Below, piece by piece: positions 33,975-45,903 of a stretch of DNA of 64,000 nucleotides; position 1 is the first letter of the stretch, and every line of letters starts with the position of its first letter. The DNA lies in NCBI RefSeq assembly GCF_008704935.1, contig NZ_CP023692.1, positions 1,550,001 to 1,614,000 on the forward strand, given 5' to 3'. The stretch is from Streptomyces vinaceus. Its GTDB lineage: Bacteria > Actinomycetota > Actinomycetes > Streptomycetales > Streptomycetaceae. The position numbers and the translations under genes were made by a program. The notes beneath the pieces were generated by a model. It saw only the letters and a list, made by a program, of their open reading frames with translations. It was not told the DNA's origin and made no database searches.

Positions 33975-36900
33975 ATGATCCTGCTGCTGTCGACGTCCGA
34001 CACCGATCTGCTCAGCGCCCGCGCCGCGGACGGCCCCGTGCCGTACCGGTTCGCGAACCCCTCCCGCCTTCCCCTCGACGACCTCCCCGCCCTGCTCGAC
34101 GGCGTCGACCTGGTCGTCGTACGCCTCCTGGGCGGCCTGCGCGCCTGGCAGGACGGGCTCGACCTGCTCCTGGCACCGGCCCAGACCCGCCCCGTGGTCG
34201 TGCTCACCGGCGAACAGGCCCCGGACGCCCAGCTGATGGAGGCTTCCACGGTCCCGATCGGCATCGCGGCCGAGGCGCACGGCTACCTCGCCCACGGCGG
34301 CCCCGCCAACCTGGACCAGCTGGCCCGCTTCCTCTCCGACACCGTGCTGCTGACCGGCCACGGCTTCGAGCCGCCCGCCGCCGCGCCCACCTGGGGCCCG
34401 CTGGAGCGCACGCCGGTGCGCCCGTACGGCCCGCGCATCGCCGTGCTCTACTACCGCGCCCACCAGATGAGCGGCAACACCGCCTTCGTACACGCGCTGT
34501 GCGACGCGATCGTGGAGAGCGGCGGTACACCCGTTCCGCTGTACGTGTCCTCCCTGCGCGCCCCGGAGCCGGAGCTGATCGCCGAGTTGGAGTCGGCGGA
34601 CGCGATCGTGACCACGGTCCTCGCGGCCGGCGGCACCAAGCCCGCCACGGCTTCCGCCGGCGGCGACGACGAGTCCTGGGACGCGGGCGCCCTCGCCGGC
34701 CTCGGCGTCCCGATCCTCCAGGCCCTGTGCCTGACCGGCTCGCGCAGCGCCTGGGAGGAGAACGACGAGGGCCTGTCCCCGCTCGATGCCGCGACGCAGG
34801 TCGCCGTCCCCGAGTTCGACGGCCGCCTGATCACCGTCCCGTTCTCGTTCAAGGAGCTCGACGAGGACGGGCTGCCGGCGTACGTGGCCGACCCCGAGCG
34901 TGCCGCCCGCGTCGCCGGGATCGCCGTCCGGCACGCCCGGCTGCGGCACATCGAGCGCCGCGACAAGAAGATCGCGCTCGTCCTGTCCGCGTACCCCACC
35001 AAGCACTCCCGCATCGGCAACGCGGTCGGCCTCGACACCCCGGCGAGCGCCGTGGAGCTGCTGCGCACCCTGATCGCGGGCGGCTACGACTTCGGCCCCG
35101 TCGAGGACATCCCGGGCCTGGTCTCGGGCGACGGCGACGAGCTGATCCGCGCCCTGATCGAGGCCGGCGGCCACGACCAGGACTGGCTGACCGAGGAGCA
35201 GCTGGCCCGCAACCCGGTCCGGATCCCGGCCGCCGACTACAAGCGGTGGTTCGCCGAGCTCCCCGCCGAGCTGCGCGAGAGCGTCGAGGAGCACTGGGGC
35301 GAGGCCCCGGGCAACATGTTCGTGGACCGCTCCGCGAACCCGGAGGGCGACATCGTCCTCGCGGCGCTGCGCCGCGGGAACCTGCTCGTCCTGATCCAGC
35401 CCCCGCGCGGCTTCGGCGAGAACCCGATCGCGATCTACCACGACCCGGACCTGCCGCCCTCGCACCACTACCTGGCCGCGTACCGCTGGATCCAGGCGAG
35501 CGCGCAGGACGGCGGTTTCGGCGCCGACGCGATGATCCACCTGGGCAAGCACGGCAACCTGGAGTGGCTGCCGGGCAAGAACGCCGGCCTCTCTGCGGCC
35601 TGCGCGCCCGACGCAGCGCTGGGCGACCTGCCGCTGATCTACCCCTTCCTGGTCAACGACCCGGGCGAGGGCACCCAGGCCAAGCGCCGCGTGCACGCCA
35701 CCCTGGTCGACCACCTGGTGCCGCCGATGGCGCGCGCGGAGTCGTACGGCGACATCGCGCGCCTGGAGCAGCACCTCGACGAGTACGCGCAGATCTCCGC
35801 GATGGACCCGGCGAAGCTGCCGGCGATCCGCGCGCAGATCTGGACGCTGATCCAGGCCGCGAAGCTGGACCACGACCTGGGGCTGGAGGAGCGCCCGGAC
35901 GACGACGGCTTCGACGACTTCCTGCTGCACGTCGACGGCTGGCTGTGCGAGGTCAAGGACGCCCAGATCCGCGACGGACTGCACGTCCTGGGCGGTGCGC
36001 CGACCGGTGAGGCCCGGGTCAACCTGGTCCTCGCGATCCTGCGCGCCCGCCAGATCTGGGGCGGTACGACGGCCCTGCCGGGTCTGCGCGAGGCGCTCGG
36101 CCTCGACGAGTCGGCCGCCACCCGTACCACCGCCGACGAGGCGGAGGAGACGGCCCGCGCGCTGGTCCAGGCGATGGAGGACGCGAACTGGGCCCCGGAG
36201 GCGGTGGCTTCGGTCGCGGCCGGACACTCCGCTGACGTGGCGGCCGTACTGGACTTCGCGGCCCGCGAGGTGGTCCCGCGCCTCGCCGGCACCACGGACG
36301 AGATCGCACACGTCGTGGCGGCCCTCGACGGCCGCTTCGTCCCGGCGGGCCCCTCGGGATCCCCCCTGCGCGGCCTGGTGAACGTCCTGCCCACGGGCCG
36401 GAACTTCTACTCCGTCGACCCGAAGGCCGTCCCCTCCCGCCTCGCGTGGGAGACGGGCCAGGCCCTGGCCGACTCGCTCCTCACCCGCTACCGCACGGAC
36501 AACGGCGAATGGCCGGCCTCCGTGGGCCTGTCCCTGTGGGGCACGAGCGCGATGCGCACCTCCGGCGACGACGTCGCCGAGGCGCTCGCCCTGCTCGGCG
36601 TCCGCCCGGTCTGGGACGAGGCCTCGCGCCGCGTCACGGGCCTGGAGCCGATCCCGCTCGACGAGCTGGGCCGCCCCCGCATCGATGTGACCCTGCGCAT
36701 CTCGGGCTTCTTCCGGGACGCGTTCCCGCACGTCATCGGCCTGCTGGACGACGCGGTACGGCTGGCGGCGGGGCTGGACGAGCCCGCCGACCAGAACTTC
36801 GTCCGGGCCCACGCCCAGGCGGACCTGGCCGTCCACGGTGACGAACGCCGCGCGACGACCCGTATCTTCGGCTCGCGCCCGGGCACGTACGGCGCCGGCA

Positions 36901-37583
36901 TCCTCCAGCTGATCGACTCCCGCGACTGGCGTACGGACGCCGACCTCGCGGAGGTCTACACGGTCTGGGGCGGCTACGCGTACGGCCGCGGCCTGGAGGG
37001 CCGGGCGGCGCGCGAGGAGATGGAGACCGCGTACAAGCGGATCACGGTGGCCGCGAAGAACACGGACACCCGCGAGCACGACATCGCCGACTCGGACGAC
37101 TACTTCCAGTACCACGGCGGCATGGTGGCCACGGTCCGCGCGCTGCGGGGCACCGCCCCGGAGGCGTACATCGGCGACTCCACCCGCCCGGAGACGGTCA
37201 AGACCCGCACGCTGGTGGAGGAGACCTCCCGCGTCTTCCGGGCCCGCGTGGTCAACCCGAAGTGGATCGAGGCGATGCGCCGCCACGGCTACAAGGGTGC
37301 CTTCGAGCTGGCGGCGACGGTCGACTACCTCTTCGGCTACGACGCCACGACGGGCGTGGTGGCCGACTGGATGTACGACAAGCTGACCGAGACGTACGTC
37401 CTGGACCCGGAGAACCGCGCCTTCCTGGAGGAGGCCAACCCCTGGGCCCTGCACGGCATCGCGGAACGCCTCCTGGAGGCCGAGTCCCGCGGCATGTGGG
37501 AGAAGCCCGACCCCCAGATCCTCGAATCCCTCCGCCAGGTCTACCTGGACACGGAAGGCAACCTGGAGGCCGACTCGGAGTAG
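33975..37583 (+). CDS. cobN: Cobaltochelatase subunit CobN
   Basis: 1202 aa from ATG 33975, a normal length for the large, porphyrin-binding chelatase subunit. Family blocks include RIAVLYYRAHQMSGNTAFVH, VLSAYPTKHSRIGNAVGLDT, MIHLGKHGNLEWLPGK and the C-terminal FGYDATTGVVADWMYDK. It inserts Co2+ into hydrogenobyrinate a,c-diamide with ChlI/ChlD-like (CobS/CobT) partners. Those partner genes and cobO/cobB are not next to it: a terminator and geosmin synthase follow. Expression is controlled by the upstream riboswitch. Confidence 0.95.
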   Translation: MILLLSTSDTDLLSARAADGPVPYRFANPSRLPLDDLPALLDGVDLVVVRLLGGLRAWQDGLDLLLAPAQTRPVVVLTGEQAPDAQLMEASTVPIGIAAEAHGYLAHGGPANLDQLARFLSDTVLLTGHGFEPPAAAPTWGPLERTPVRPYGPRIAVLYYRAHQMSGNTAFVHALCDAIVESGGTPVPLYVSSLRAPEPELIAELESADAIVTTVLAAGGTKPATASAGGDDESWDAGALAGLGVPILQALCLTGSRSAWEENDEGLSPLDAATQVAVPEFDGRLITVPFSFKELDEDGLPAYVADPERAARVAGIAVRHARLRHIERRDKKIALVLSAYPTKHSRIGNAVGLDTPASAVELLRTLIAGGYDFGPVEDIPGLVSGDGDELIRALIEAGGHDQDWLTEEQLARNPVRIPAADYKRWFAELPAELRESVEEHWGEAPGNMFVDRSANPEGDIVLAALRRGNLLVLIQPPRGFGENPIAIYHDPDLPPSHHYLAAYRWIQASAQDGGFGADAMIHLGKHGNLEWLPGKNAGLSAACAPDAALGDLPLIYPFLVNDPGEGTQAKRRVHATLVDHLVPPMARAESYGDIARLEQHLDEYAQISAMDPAKLPAIRAQIWTLIQAAKLDHDLGLEERPDDDGFDDFLLHVDGWLCEVKDAQIRDGLHVLGGAPTGEARVNLVLAILRARQIWGGTTALPGLREALGLDESAATRTTADEAEETARALVQAMEDANWAPEAVASVAAGHSADVAAVLDFAAREVVPRLAGTTDEIAHVVAALDGRFVPAGPSGSPLRGLVNVLPTGRNFYSVDPKAVPSRLAWETGQALADSLLTRYRTDNGEWPASVGLSLWGTSAMRTSGDDVAEALALLGVRPVWDEASRRVTGLEPIPLDELGRPRIDVTLRISGFFRDAFPHVIGLLDDAVRLAAGLDEPADQNFVRAHAQADLAVHGDERRATTRIFGSRPGTYGAGILQLIDSRDWRTDADLAEVYTVWGGYAYGRGLEGRAAREEMETAYKRITVAAKNTDTREHDIADSDDYFQYHGGMVATVRALRGTAPEAYIGDSTRPETVKTRTLVEETSRVFRARVVNPKWIEAMRRHGYKGAFELAATVDYLFGYDATTGVVADWMYDKLTETYVLDPENRAFLEEANPWALHGIAERLLEAESRGMWEKPDPQILESLRQVYLDTEGNLEADSE

Positions 37584-37599
37584 TCGTGTCCCCGACGCG

Positions 37600-37645
37600 G
37601 GCCGTCCTCCTCACCTCCGGAAGGTGAGGAGGACGGCCTTTTTTT
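37600..37645 (+). terminator. Strong intrinsic terminator after cobN
   Basis: A 17-bp stem (GGCCGTCCTCCTCACCT with its exact complement) around a CCGGA loop is followed by seven T. It lies 17 bp beyond the cobN stop. It isolates cobN as a single-gene transcript. Confidence 0.93.
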
Positions 37646-37710
37646 CGTGCACGTATCCGCCACGGGGCACCTGCGGCGCGGAACGGCTCATGCGTCACCT
37701 GAAGCGGTGA

Positions 37711-40047
<2,337 letters not shown>

Positions 40048-40089
40048 TCCCGCCCGGCCTTGCCGGTCGGCGGCCCGGCGCGCCTCCCC

Positions 40090-41322
40090 TCAGAACTCGT
40101 CCGCCGTGTGCGGCAGCAGGGGGGTGTGCAGGGCCGCGTCCAGGGCGGCCGCCGCGCCGGGCGTCCGCTCCGCCACCAGCCCGGCGGCGACCAGCTCGGC
40201 GGCCCGGGTGCCGCCCAGGTAACAGGCCGCGAGGTCCCGTACGTCGAACTCCAGGTCGGCGGGGGCGGTGGCGCGCTCGTACGCGGTACCGTCCGGGCCC
40301 GCCTTCAGCCGGTACCGGCCCGCGTTCGCCGGCAGCCGTACGTCGGCCACCTCCAGCACCACCTCCACCGGCGCGGCCCAGGAGCGCCGGGTCAGCGCCG
40401 CCCGCACGTCGACCAGCCGCAGCCACAGCGCCGGGAACTGGGCGGTGACCCTGACCTGGTCCCGGTCGGCGGCGAACCGCAGCAGCGGATCGTCCAGCGG
40501 GCGGCCCCAGGCGCGGACCCTGCCGGTGAGGTCGAGGCCGGCCAGGCAGTCCCACAGGGCGGCGGCCACCGCCGGGGTGTCCGCCTCCAGTTCGTCGACG
40601 CGGACCAGGCCGGGGCCGCGGGCGGGGGCGCCGTCGGCCTCGTGCTTCGTGCGGTAGAGCACGTACCCCGCGATCGGCTCGCCCGGATCGCCGAGGACGA
40701 TGATCCGGGGCGGACCCAACTCCTCGTCCTCCTCGTCCTGTTCGCTGAGCCAGGACTCGTTCCAGCGCTCGGCGTCGCGGGTGGGGCGGCCGGGCCGGCC
40801 GGCGCGGGCGGCCTCGTGGTACGGCCCGATCAGCGCGATCGCGTCCCGCGGGTCGACCAGCCGCAGCGGGCGCGCGTCCGGTGCGATGCGCAGGGCCAGC
40901 GGCCGGGTGGAGTCGATCTCGACGGTGGCGCCCTGGGTGGCGCAGCCGTAGCCGAAGCGGCCGTAGATGGCGGATTCGGAGGCCCACAGCGCGGCGATCG
41001 GGCTGCCCGCGGCCCCCGTGCGCCGCAGTTGCTCGTCCATCAGCGCGGTGAGCACGCCGCGGCGGCGGTGGGTGGGGGCGACGCTGACGAAGGTGAGCCC
41101 GGGGCAGGGCAGGTCCGCCCCGGGCACCGAGAGCCGGAAGTCGTGCGCGGCCATGAAGCCGACCAGCGCGTCCCCGTCGTACGCGCCCAGCCGGGCGCAG
41201 GTGCGCAGGAGGGCGTGGTGGCGCCGGCGGCCCTCCGCTTCGGGGCGGTCGTGGAAGACCAGGTACGCGAGCTCCAGAGCGCGGTCGATGTCGGCTTCGG
41301 GTACCTCACGGATGTCCACCAT
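40090..41322 (-). CDS. Eis-like GNAT N-acetyltransferase
   Basis: 410 aa. The N-terminal GNAT half has the acetyl-CoA site FVSVAPTHRRRGVLTALM and ALWASESAIYGRFGYG. The C-terminal half contains the sterol-carrier-like domain of Eis relatives (RVTAQFPALWLRLVDVRAAL, ending LLPHTADEF with the free C-terminus that Eis enzymes use). Eis proteins acetylate amines including aminoglycosides and lysines. The real substrate here is not known. An EEDEELGP acidic stretch sits between the halves. Confidence 0.88.
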   Translation of the reverse strand: MVDIREVPEADIDRALELAYLVFHDRPEAEGRRRHHALLRTCARLGAYDGDALVGFMAAHDFRLSVPGADLPCPGLTFVSVAPTHRRRGVLTALMDEQLRRTGAAGSPIAALWASESAIYGRFGYGCATQGATVEIDSTRPLALRIAPDARPLRLVDPRDAIALIGPYHEAARAGRPGRPTRDAERWNESWLSEQDEEDEELGPPRIIVLGDPGEPIAGYVLYRTKHEADGAPARGPGLVRVDELEADTPAVAAALWDCLAGLDLTGRVRAWGRPLDDPLLRFAADRDQVRVTAQFPALWLRLVDVRAALTRRSWAAPVEVVLEVADVRLPANAGRYRLKAGPDGTAYERATAPADLEFDVRDLAACYLGGTRAAELVAAGLVAERTPGAAAALDAALHTPLLPHTADEF

Positions 41323-41390
41323 GATCCGGAGACTAATCGGTCATCGCGGACCGGTCACCCCATAAGGACCGGGGTGGCCGGTGGGCGTCG

Positions 41391-42695
41391 TTACCGCGGG
41401 CCCGTCCAGCCGGTGGGGACGTGGCCGATCCGGACCCGCTGGGGGTGGTCGCCGACCGGGACGGACACCCGCTTGGCGCCGGTCGCGAAGTCGATGGCGG
41501 TGACCTGGTCCGCGCCGCTCTCGGAGATCACGCAGGCGGTGCCGTCCCCGTCGACGGTGGCCCAGTACGGCTTGTTCGCGGGCACGAGCGGCCCCTCGGT
41601 GAGGGAGGCGCGGTCGACGACGGTGGCGTAGTCGTCCATCGTGCCCGCGACGCAGAGCTTGGTCCCGTCCGGGCTCATGGACATGCCGTGGTGGCGGGAG
41701 TCGTTGACCCAGGTGGTGCGGTCGGCGTTGGTGGCGGGGTTGCGGGGAAGCTCCTTGATCCGGGTGATCCGGTCGCCGGCCACGTCGTATTCGACGACCC
41801 CGTTGAAGAAGGACACCTGGAAGTAGAGCTTCGACTCGTCGGGGCTGAAGGACATCGGGCGGACGGCGTCGGAGAGGTCCGGGCGGCCGAAGGCGTCGAG
41901 CCGCTCGCGCATGTCGATCACCCGGACCGTGCGGAAGGTCTGCGCGTCGACGACGGTGATCTTCCGGTCGCCCTTCGTCCAGTCCAGCCACGGCGCGTCG
42001 AGGGCGGAGGTCACGTCCCCGATGGAGCTGTTCCACAGGAAGCGGCCGTCGCGGCTGAAGGTGTTCTCGTGCGGCTTGTCGCCGGTCGGGAAGGAACCGA
42101 GCTGCCGCCCGGTGGCGATGTCGAGGACGTGCACGGTGTTGGCGGTGGAGGCCGAGACCGCGACCCGGGTGCCGTCCGGCGAGACCGCCATGTGGTCGGA
42201 GCGGAAGCCGGAGACGGGGAAGCGCCAGTTGATCCGGCCCGTGCGGACATCGATCGAGACGACGTCGGCGAAGCTGGGGCGGGAGGCGACCACGGCGGAG
42301 CCGTCGGCGGTGGTGTACATGTCGTCGACGAACTGGTCGTGGCCCTCGCCCGCGCCGGCGCGGATGCCGAGGAAGAAGGCGAGCTTGACCGGGTTGAGGT
42401 AGATCTCCCGGAGCCGCTCCTCCTTGTCGGGGATCATGTTGATCCGGCCCACCTTGGCGAGGTCGCCGGTGGAGGCGAGCACGTCGGCGGTGCCCTCCCA
42501 GTTGTTGCCGACGAAGAGCACCTCGCGGACGTCGGCGCCGGCGGCGGGGCCGGCGACCGGCGCGGACGCCGAGGCGGGCCCGCCCGCCAGCGAGGCCGCG
42601 ACCAGGACGCAGCCGGCCAGGAGCGTACGGACGGGGGTACGGGCGGGGGTGCGGGTGGTGCGTGCCGTACGGGCGGTGCGTGCGGTCCGGGACAT
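41391..42695 (-). CDS. Secreted YncE-like beta-propeller protein
   Basis: 434 aa. An Arg/Thr-rich start (RTARTARTARTTRT repeat) precedes a signal-like hydrophobic stretch (TLLAGCVLVAASLAGG). The mature part is a seven-bladed style propeller with YVTN/WD-type strands, for example MAVSPDGTRVAVSASTANTV followed by HVLDIATGR, and MSFSPDESKLYFQVS. It is probably extracellular and binds ligands or proteins; no enzyme site is visible. A 14-bp palindrome lies 30 bp before its start. Confidence 0.78.
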   Translation of the reverse strand: MSRTARTARTARTTRTPARTPVRTLLAGCVLVAASLAGGPASASAPVAGPAAGADVREVLFVGNNWEGTADVLASTGDLAKVGRINMIPDKEERLREIYLNPVKLAFFLGIRAGAGEGHDQFVDDMYTTADGSAVVASRPSFADVVSIDVRTGRINWRFPVSGFRSDHMAVSPDGTRVAVSASTANTVHVLDIATGRQLGSFPTGDKPHENTFSRDGRFLWNSSIGDVTSALDAPWLDWTKGDRKITVVDAQTFRTVRVIDMRERLDAFGRPDLSDAVRPMSFSPDESKLYFQVSFFNGVVEYDVAGDRITRIKELPRNPATNADRTTWVNDSRHHGMSMSPDGTKLCVAGTMDDYATVVDRASLTEGPLVPANKPYWATVDGDGTACVISESGADQVTAIDFATGAKRVSVPVGDHPQRVRIGHVPTGWTGPR

Positions 42696-42724
42696 CCGCT
42701 CAACTCCGTTACAGGAAGGCGCTG

Positions 42725-42738
42725 TTACCGGCCGGTAA
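42725..42738. promoter_or_regulatory. 14-bp palindrome, candidate TetR-type operator
   Basis: TTACCGGCCGGTAA is a perfect palindrome located 30-43 bp upstream of the beta-propeller start, between that gene and xdhC. The size and A/T ends fit TetR-family operators. The cognate repressor is not in the window. Confidence 0.5.
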
Positions 42739-42819
42739 AATAGGCGGGACGGCGAAAGGGCGCAACCCCCGCGGGGTCACGCCCTAAGTCGTCCTCCAGC
42801 GCCTTTCCGGCGCCGCCCT

Positions 42820-43983
42820 TCAGGCGACCGAACCGATCCGGCCGATCACCGTCTTCGAGACGTCCGGGTGGATCGGTATGTGCGCTCCGGTGAGGGCCGC
42901 GCCCGAGCCGCCGCGGCGGTTCGCCACGATCTCGGCGGCGATGGACAGCGCGGTCTCCTCCGGGGAGCGGGCGCCGAGGTCCAGGCCGATCGGGGAGCGC
43001 AGCCGGGCCAGCTCCAGCTCGCTCACGCCGACGTCCCGCAGTCGCTTGTTGCGGTCCTCGTGGGTGCGTCGGGAGCCCATGGCGCCGATGTAGGCGACGG
43101 GCAGCTTGAGGGCCAGTTCGAGGAGCGGGACGTCGAACTTGGCGTCGTGGGTGAGCACGCACAGGACGGTCCGGCCGTCCACCGCGCCCGCCGAGGACTG
43201 GGCCCGGAGGTAGCGGTGCGGCCATTCGACGACGATCTCGTCCGCCTCGGGGAAACGGTTCTTCGTGGCGAACACCGGCCGGGCGTCACACAGGGTGACG
43301 TGATAGCCGAGGAACTTGCCGATCCGCACCAGGGCGGACGCGAAGTCGATCGCACCGAAGACGATCATCCGCGGCGGCGGGACGCTGGACTCGACGAGCA
43401 CCTTGAGCGGCTCCCCGCAGAGCCGTCCGTCGGCGCCGATCTCCAGCACGCCGGTGCGCCCGGCGTCGAGCATCGCGCGGGCCTCCGCGGCGATGGTGCG
43501 GTCCAGCTCGGGGTGGCCCCCGAAACCGCCCTCGTGACCGCCCTCGCCCCGGACGAGCACGGCCCGGCCCAGGAGCTCGGCCGGCCCTTCCGCGATCCGG
43601 GCGACGGCGGCGGCCTCACCGCGGGAGGCCGCGGCCAGCGCGGCCGCGAACACCTCCCGCGCCGGGGATCCCACCGGTACCGGGGTGATGAGGATGTCGA
43701 TGATCCCGCCGCAGGTCAGGCCCACGGCGAAGGCATCGTCGTCGCTGTAGCCGAAGCGCTCCCGGACGGTCTCGCCGTCCTCCAGCGCCTGCTGGCACAG
43801 CTCGTACACCGCGCCCTCCACGCATCCGCCGGAGACCGATCCGATGGCCGTGCCCTCGCTGTCGACGGCGAGCGCGGCTCCGGGCTGCCGGGGCGCGCTC
43901 CCGCCGACCGCCACCACGGTGGCGACGGCGAAGTCTCGTCCCTGCTCGACCCACCGGTTCAGTTCTTCGGCGATGTCCAGCAT
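42820..43983 (-). CDS. xdhC: XdhC-family molybdenum cofactor maturation factor
   Basis: 387 aa. The N-terminal XdhC/CoxI domain (FAVATVVAVGGSAPRQPGAAL, GSVSGGCVEGAVYE) and the C-terminal XdhC Rossmann domain (PPRMIVFGAIDFASAL, YIGAMGSRRTHEDR, SPIGLDLGARSPEETA) are both present. It loads and sulfurates the Mo cofactor of xanthine dehydrogenase. It lies downstream of the purine permease and the XDH subunits on the same strand. Confidence 0.92.
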   Translation of the reverse strand: MLDIAEELNRWVEQGRDFAVATVVAVGGSAPRQPGAALAVDSEGTAIGSVSGGCVEGAVYELCQQALEDGETVRERFGYSDDDAFAVGLTCGGIIDILITPVPVGSPAREVFAAALAAASRGEAAAVARIAEGPAELLGRAVLVRGEGGHEGGFGGHPELDRTIAAEARAMLDAGRTGVLEIGADGRLCGEPLKVLVESSVPPPRMIVFGAIDFASALVRIGKFLGYHVTLCDARPVFATKNRFPEADEIVVEWPHRYLRAQSSAGAVDGRTVLCVLTHDAKFDVPLLELALKLPVAYIGAMGSRRTHEDRNKRLRDVGVSELELARLRSPIGLDLGARSPEETALSIAAEIVANRRGGSGAALTGAHIPIHPDVSKTVIGRIGSVA

Positions 43984-44057
43984 TGCGGCCTCCTCGGAGG
44001 GGTTCGATTACCAGTATCGGATGCGTGGAGGGTCAGGGCCGGATCACCGGCGCCGCC

Positions 44058-45521
44058 TTACTTCACACCGAGCCACGCCTCGATGGGGTGCTCCGCGAAG
44101 AAGATCACGAAGATCACGGTCAGTGCCCACATGAAGGCACCGATCTCGCGGGCCTTGCCCTGCGCGATCTTGATCGCCACGTACGAGATCACGCCGGCGG
44201 CGACACCCGCGGTGATCGAGTAGGTGAAGGGCATGAGCACGACGGTCAGGAAGACCGGGATGGCGGTCGCGCTGTCGGCCCAGTCCACGTGGCGGGCGTT
44301 CTGCATCATCATCGCGCCGATGACGACCAGGGCCGCGGAGGCCACCTCACCCGGGACGATCTGCGTGATCGGGGTGAAGAAGAGGCAGGCCGCGAAGAAG
44401 AGGCCGGTGACGACGGAGGCGAGGCCCGTACGGGCGCCCTCGCCGACGCCGGTGGCGGACTCGACGAACACGGTCTGGCCGGAGCCGCCGGTCAGGCCGC
44501 CGATGGCACCGCCGGCGCCGTCGATGAACAGCGCCTTCGACAGGCCCGGCATGCGGCCCTTGTCGTCGGCCAGCTTGGCCTCGGTGCCGACGCCGATGAT
44601 GGTGGCCATCGCGTCGAAGAAGCCGGCGAGGACGAGGGTGAAGACGATCATGCCGATCGTCATGGCGCCGACGTCGCCCCAGCCGCCGAAGGAGACCTGG
44701 CCGAAGAGGGAGAAGTCCGGCATCGAGATCGCGGACCCGTCCAGGGTCGGCGCGCCGTTCTTCCAGGCCTTCGGGTCCACGTCGGCGACGGCGTTGACGA
44801 TCGCGGCGACCACGGTGCCGCCGACGATGCCGATCAGGATCGCGCCGGGGACCTTGCGGGCCTGCAGCATGAAGATGGCGAGCAGGGTGATGCAGAAGAT
44901 CAGGACGGGCCAGCCGGAGAGCTGGCCGATCGCACCGAGCTGGACCGGAGGGGAGAACTCCCCGCCGTTGCCCACGAAGCCGGCCTTCACGAGGCCGATG
45001 AGGGCGACGAACATGCCGATGCCCATGGTGATGGCGTGCTTGAGCGCGAGGGGGATCGCGTTCATGATCATCTCTCGGAGGCCGGTGACGACCAGGAGAC
45101 AGATCACGACGCCGTACATCACGCACATGCCCATGGCCTGCGGCCAGGTCATCTGGGGCGCGACCTGCGAGGAGAGCACGCCGGAGACCGACAGGCCCGC
45201 GGCCAGGGCCAGCGGCACCTTGCCGACGAAGCCCATGAGGAGCGTGGTCAGGGCCGCGGCGAACGCCGTGGCGGTGATGAGAGCCTTCTGGCTCATGGTG
45301 TCTCCGGCGACGTCCTTGCCGGAGAGGATCAGCGGGTTGAGCAGGAGGATGTACGCCATGGCCATGAAGGTCGTGACTCCGCCACGAATCTCATTGCCGA
45401 CGTTGGAACCTCTGTGCGTGATGTGAAAGTACCGGTCGAGCCAAGAACGCCCGGCGGGGTTGCGAGAGCCGTCGCCGGCCTCTTCCGCGCTGGTCTTGGG
45501 CTCCACAGACGACTGGGTCAT
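44058..45521 (-). CDS. NCS2/AzgA-type purine permease
   Basis: 487 aa from ATG 45521. It has about 12 or more hydrophobic helices with the family motifs NEIRGGVTTFMAMAYILLLNP near the start, GMCVMYGVVICLLVVTGLRE, LKHAITMGIGMFVALIG and the GLTGGSGQTVFVESATG half-helix. AzgA proteins import hypoxanthine, adenine or guanine. Its place beside xanthine dehydrogenase fits purine uptake for catabolism. Confidence 0.92.
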   Translation of the reverse strand: MTQSSVEPKTSAEEAGDGSRNPAGRSWLDRYFHITHRGSNVGNEIRGGVTTFMAMAYILLLNPLILSGKDVAGDTMSQKALITATAFAAALTTLLMGFVGKVPLALAAGLSVSGVLSSQVAPQMTWPQAMGMCVMYGVVICLLVVTGLREMIMNAIPLALKHAITMGIGMFVALIGLVKAGFVGNGGEFSPPVQLGAIGQLSGWPVLIFCITLLAIFMLQARKVPGAILIGIVGGTVVAAIVNAVADVDPKAWKNGAPTLDGSAISMPDFSLFGQVSFGGWGDVGAMTIGMIVFTLVLAGFFDAMATIIGVGTEAKLADDKGRMPGLSKALFIDGAGGAIGGLTGGSGQTVFVESATGVGEGARTGLASVVTGLFFAACLFFTPITQIVPGEVASAALVVIGAMMMQNARHVDWADSATAIPVFLTVVLMPFTYSITAGVAAGVISYVAIKIAQGKAREIGAFMWALTVIFVIFFAEHPIEAWLGVK

Positions 45522-45854
45522 GGTGCCTAACTCCCAAGGTTCAAAGGGGCACCCGCATGAAGATTGAAGACGCGGGATTTGGGAAACTCCGTTGGCTGCA
45601 CGACCCGGGGTGACGGCCCGAGGCGACGCGAAATTGCACTGCGTGTACTGCGGGTACTGCGGGGGTTCTGCGGTACTGGCCGGTACGGGTGGCGACGCCG
45701 GGATGACCGGGGCCACCGGGTGTTGCGGTGGGGGTACTGCCGGTGGAACGGACCGCGAGCGGAGCGGTCTTCTCGTACTCCGGACTTCTGGCTCCGGGCG
45801 GTGCGACAGGAAGTGTGACGTTCCCGGTGTCCCACCGCCCGGAGAGTCTGTGGG
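45522..45854. other. Intergenic region, no gene seen
   Basis: About 330 bp between the permease start and the XDH terminator. No reading frame here has convincing coding character. It must hold the permease promoter. An imperfect repeat of GGGTACTGC-like words occurs around 45650-45740, but no known riboswitch was recognised. Confidence 0.5.
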
Positions 45855-45895
45855 GGTCCGGGGGCCTTGCGGCGGGGCCTTGCGGCCCCCGGACC
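45855..45895 (-). terminator. Hairpin after the xanthine dehydrogenase operon
   Basis: GGTCCGGGGGCC and GGCCCCCGGACC form a 12-bp stem around a 17-base loop, 8 bp past the stop of the Mo subunit. There is no T tract, as is common for GC-rich actinobacterial terminators. Confidence 0.6.
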
Positions 45896-45903
45896 ACGCC
45901 GTC

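Noticed and set aside
33912..37454. 1180-codon minus-strand open frame opposite cobN
   Set aside because: Antisense shadow of cobN with no conserved motifs.
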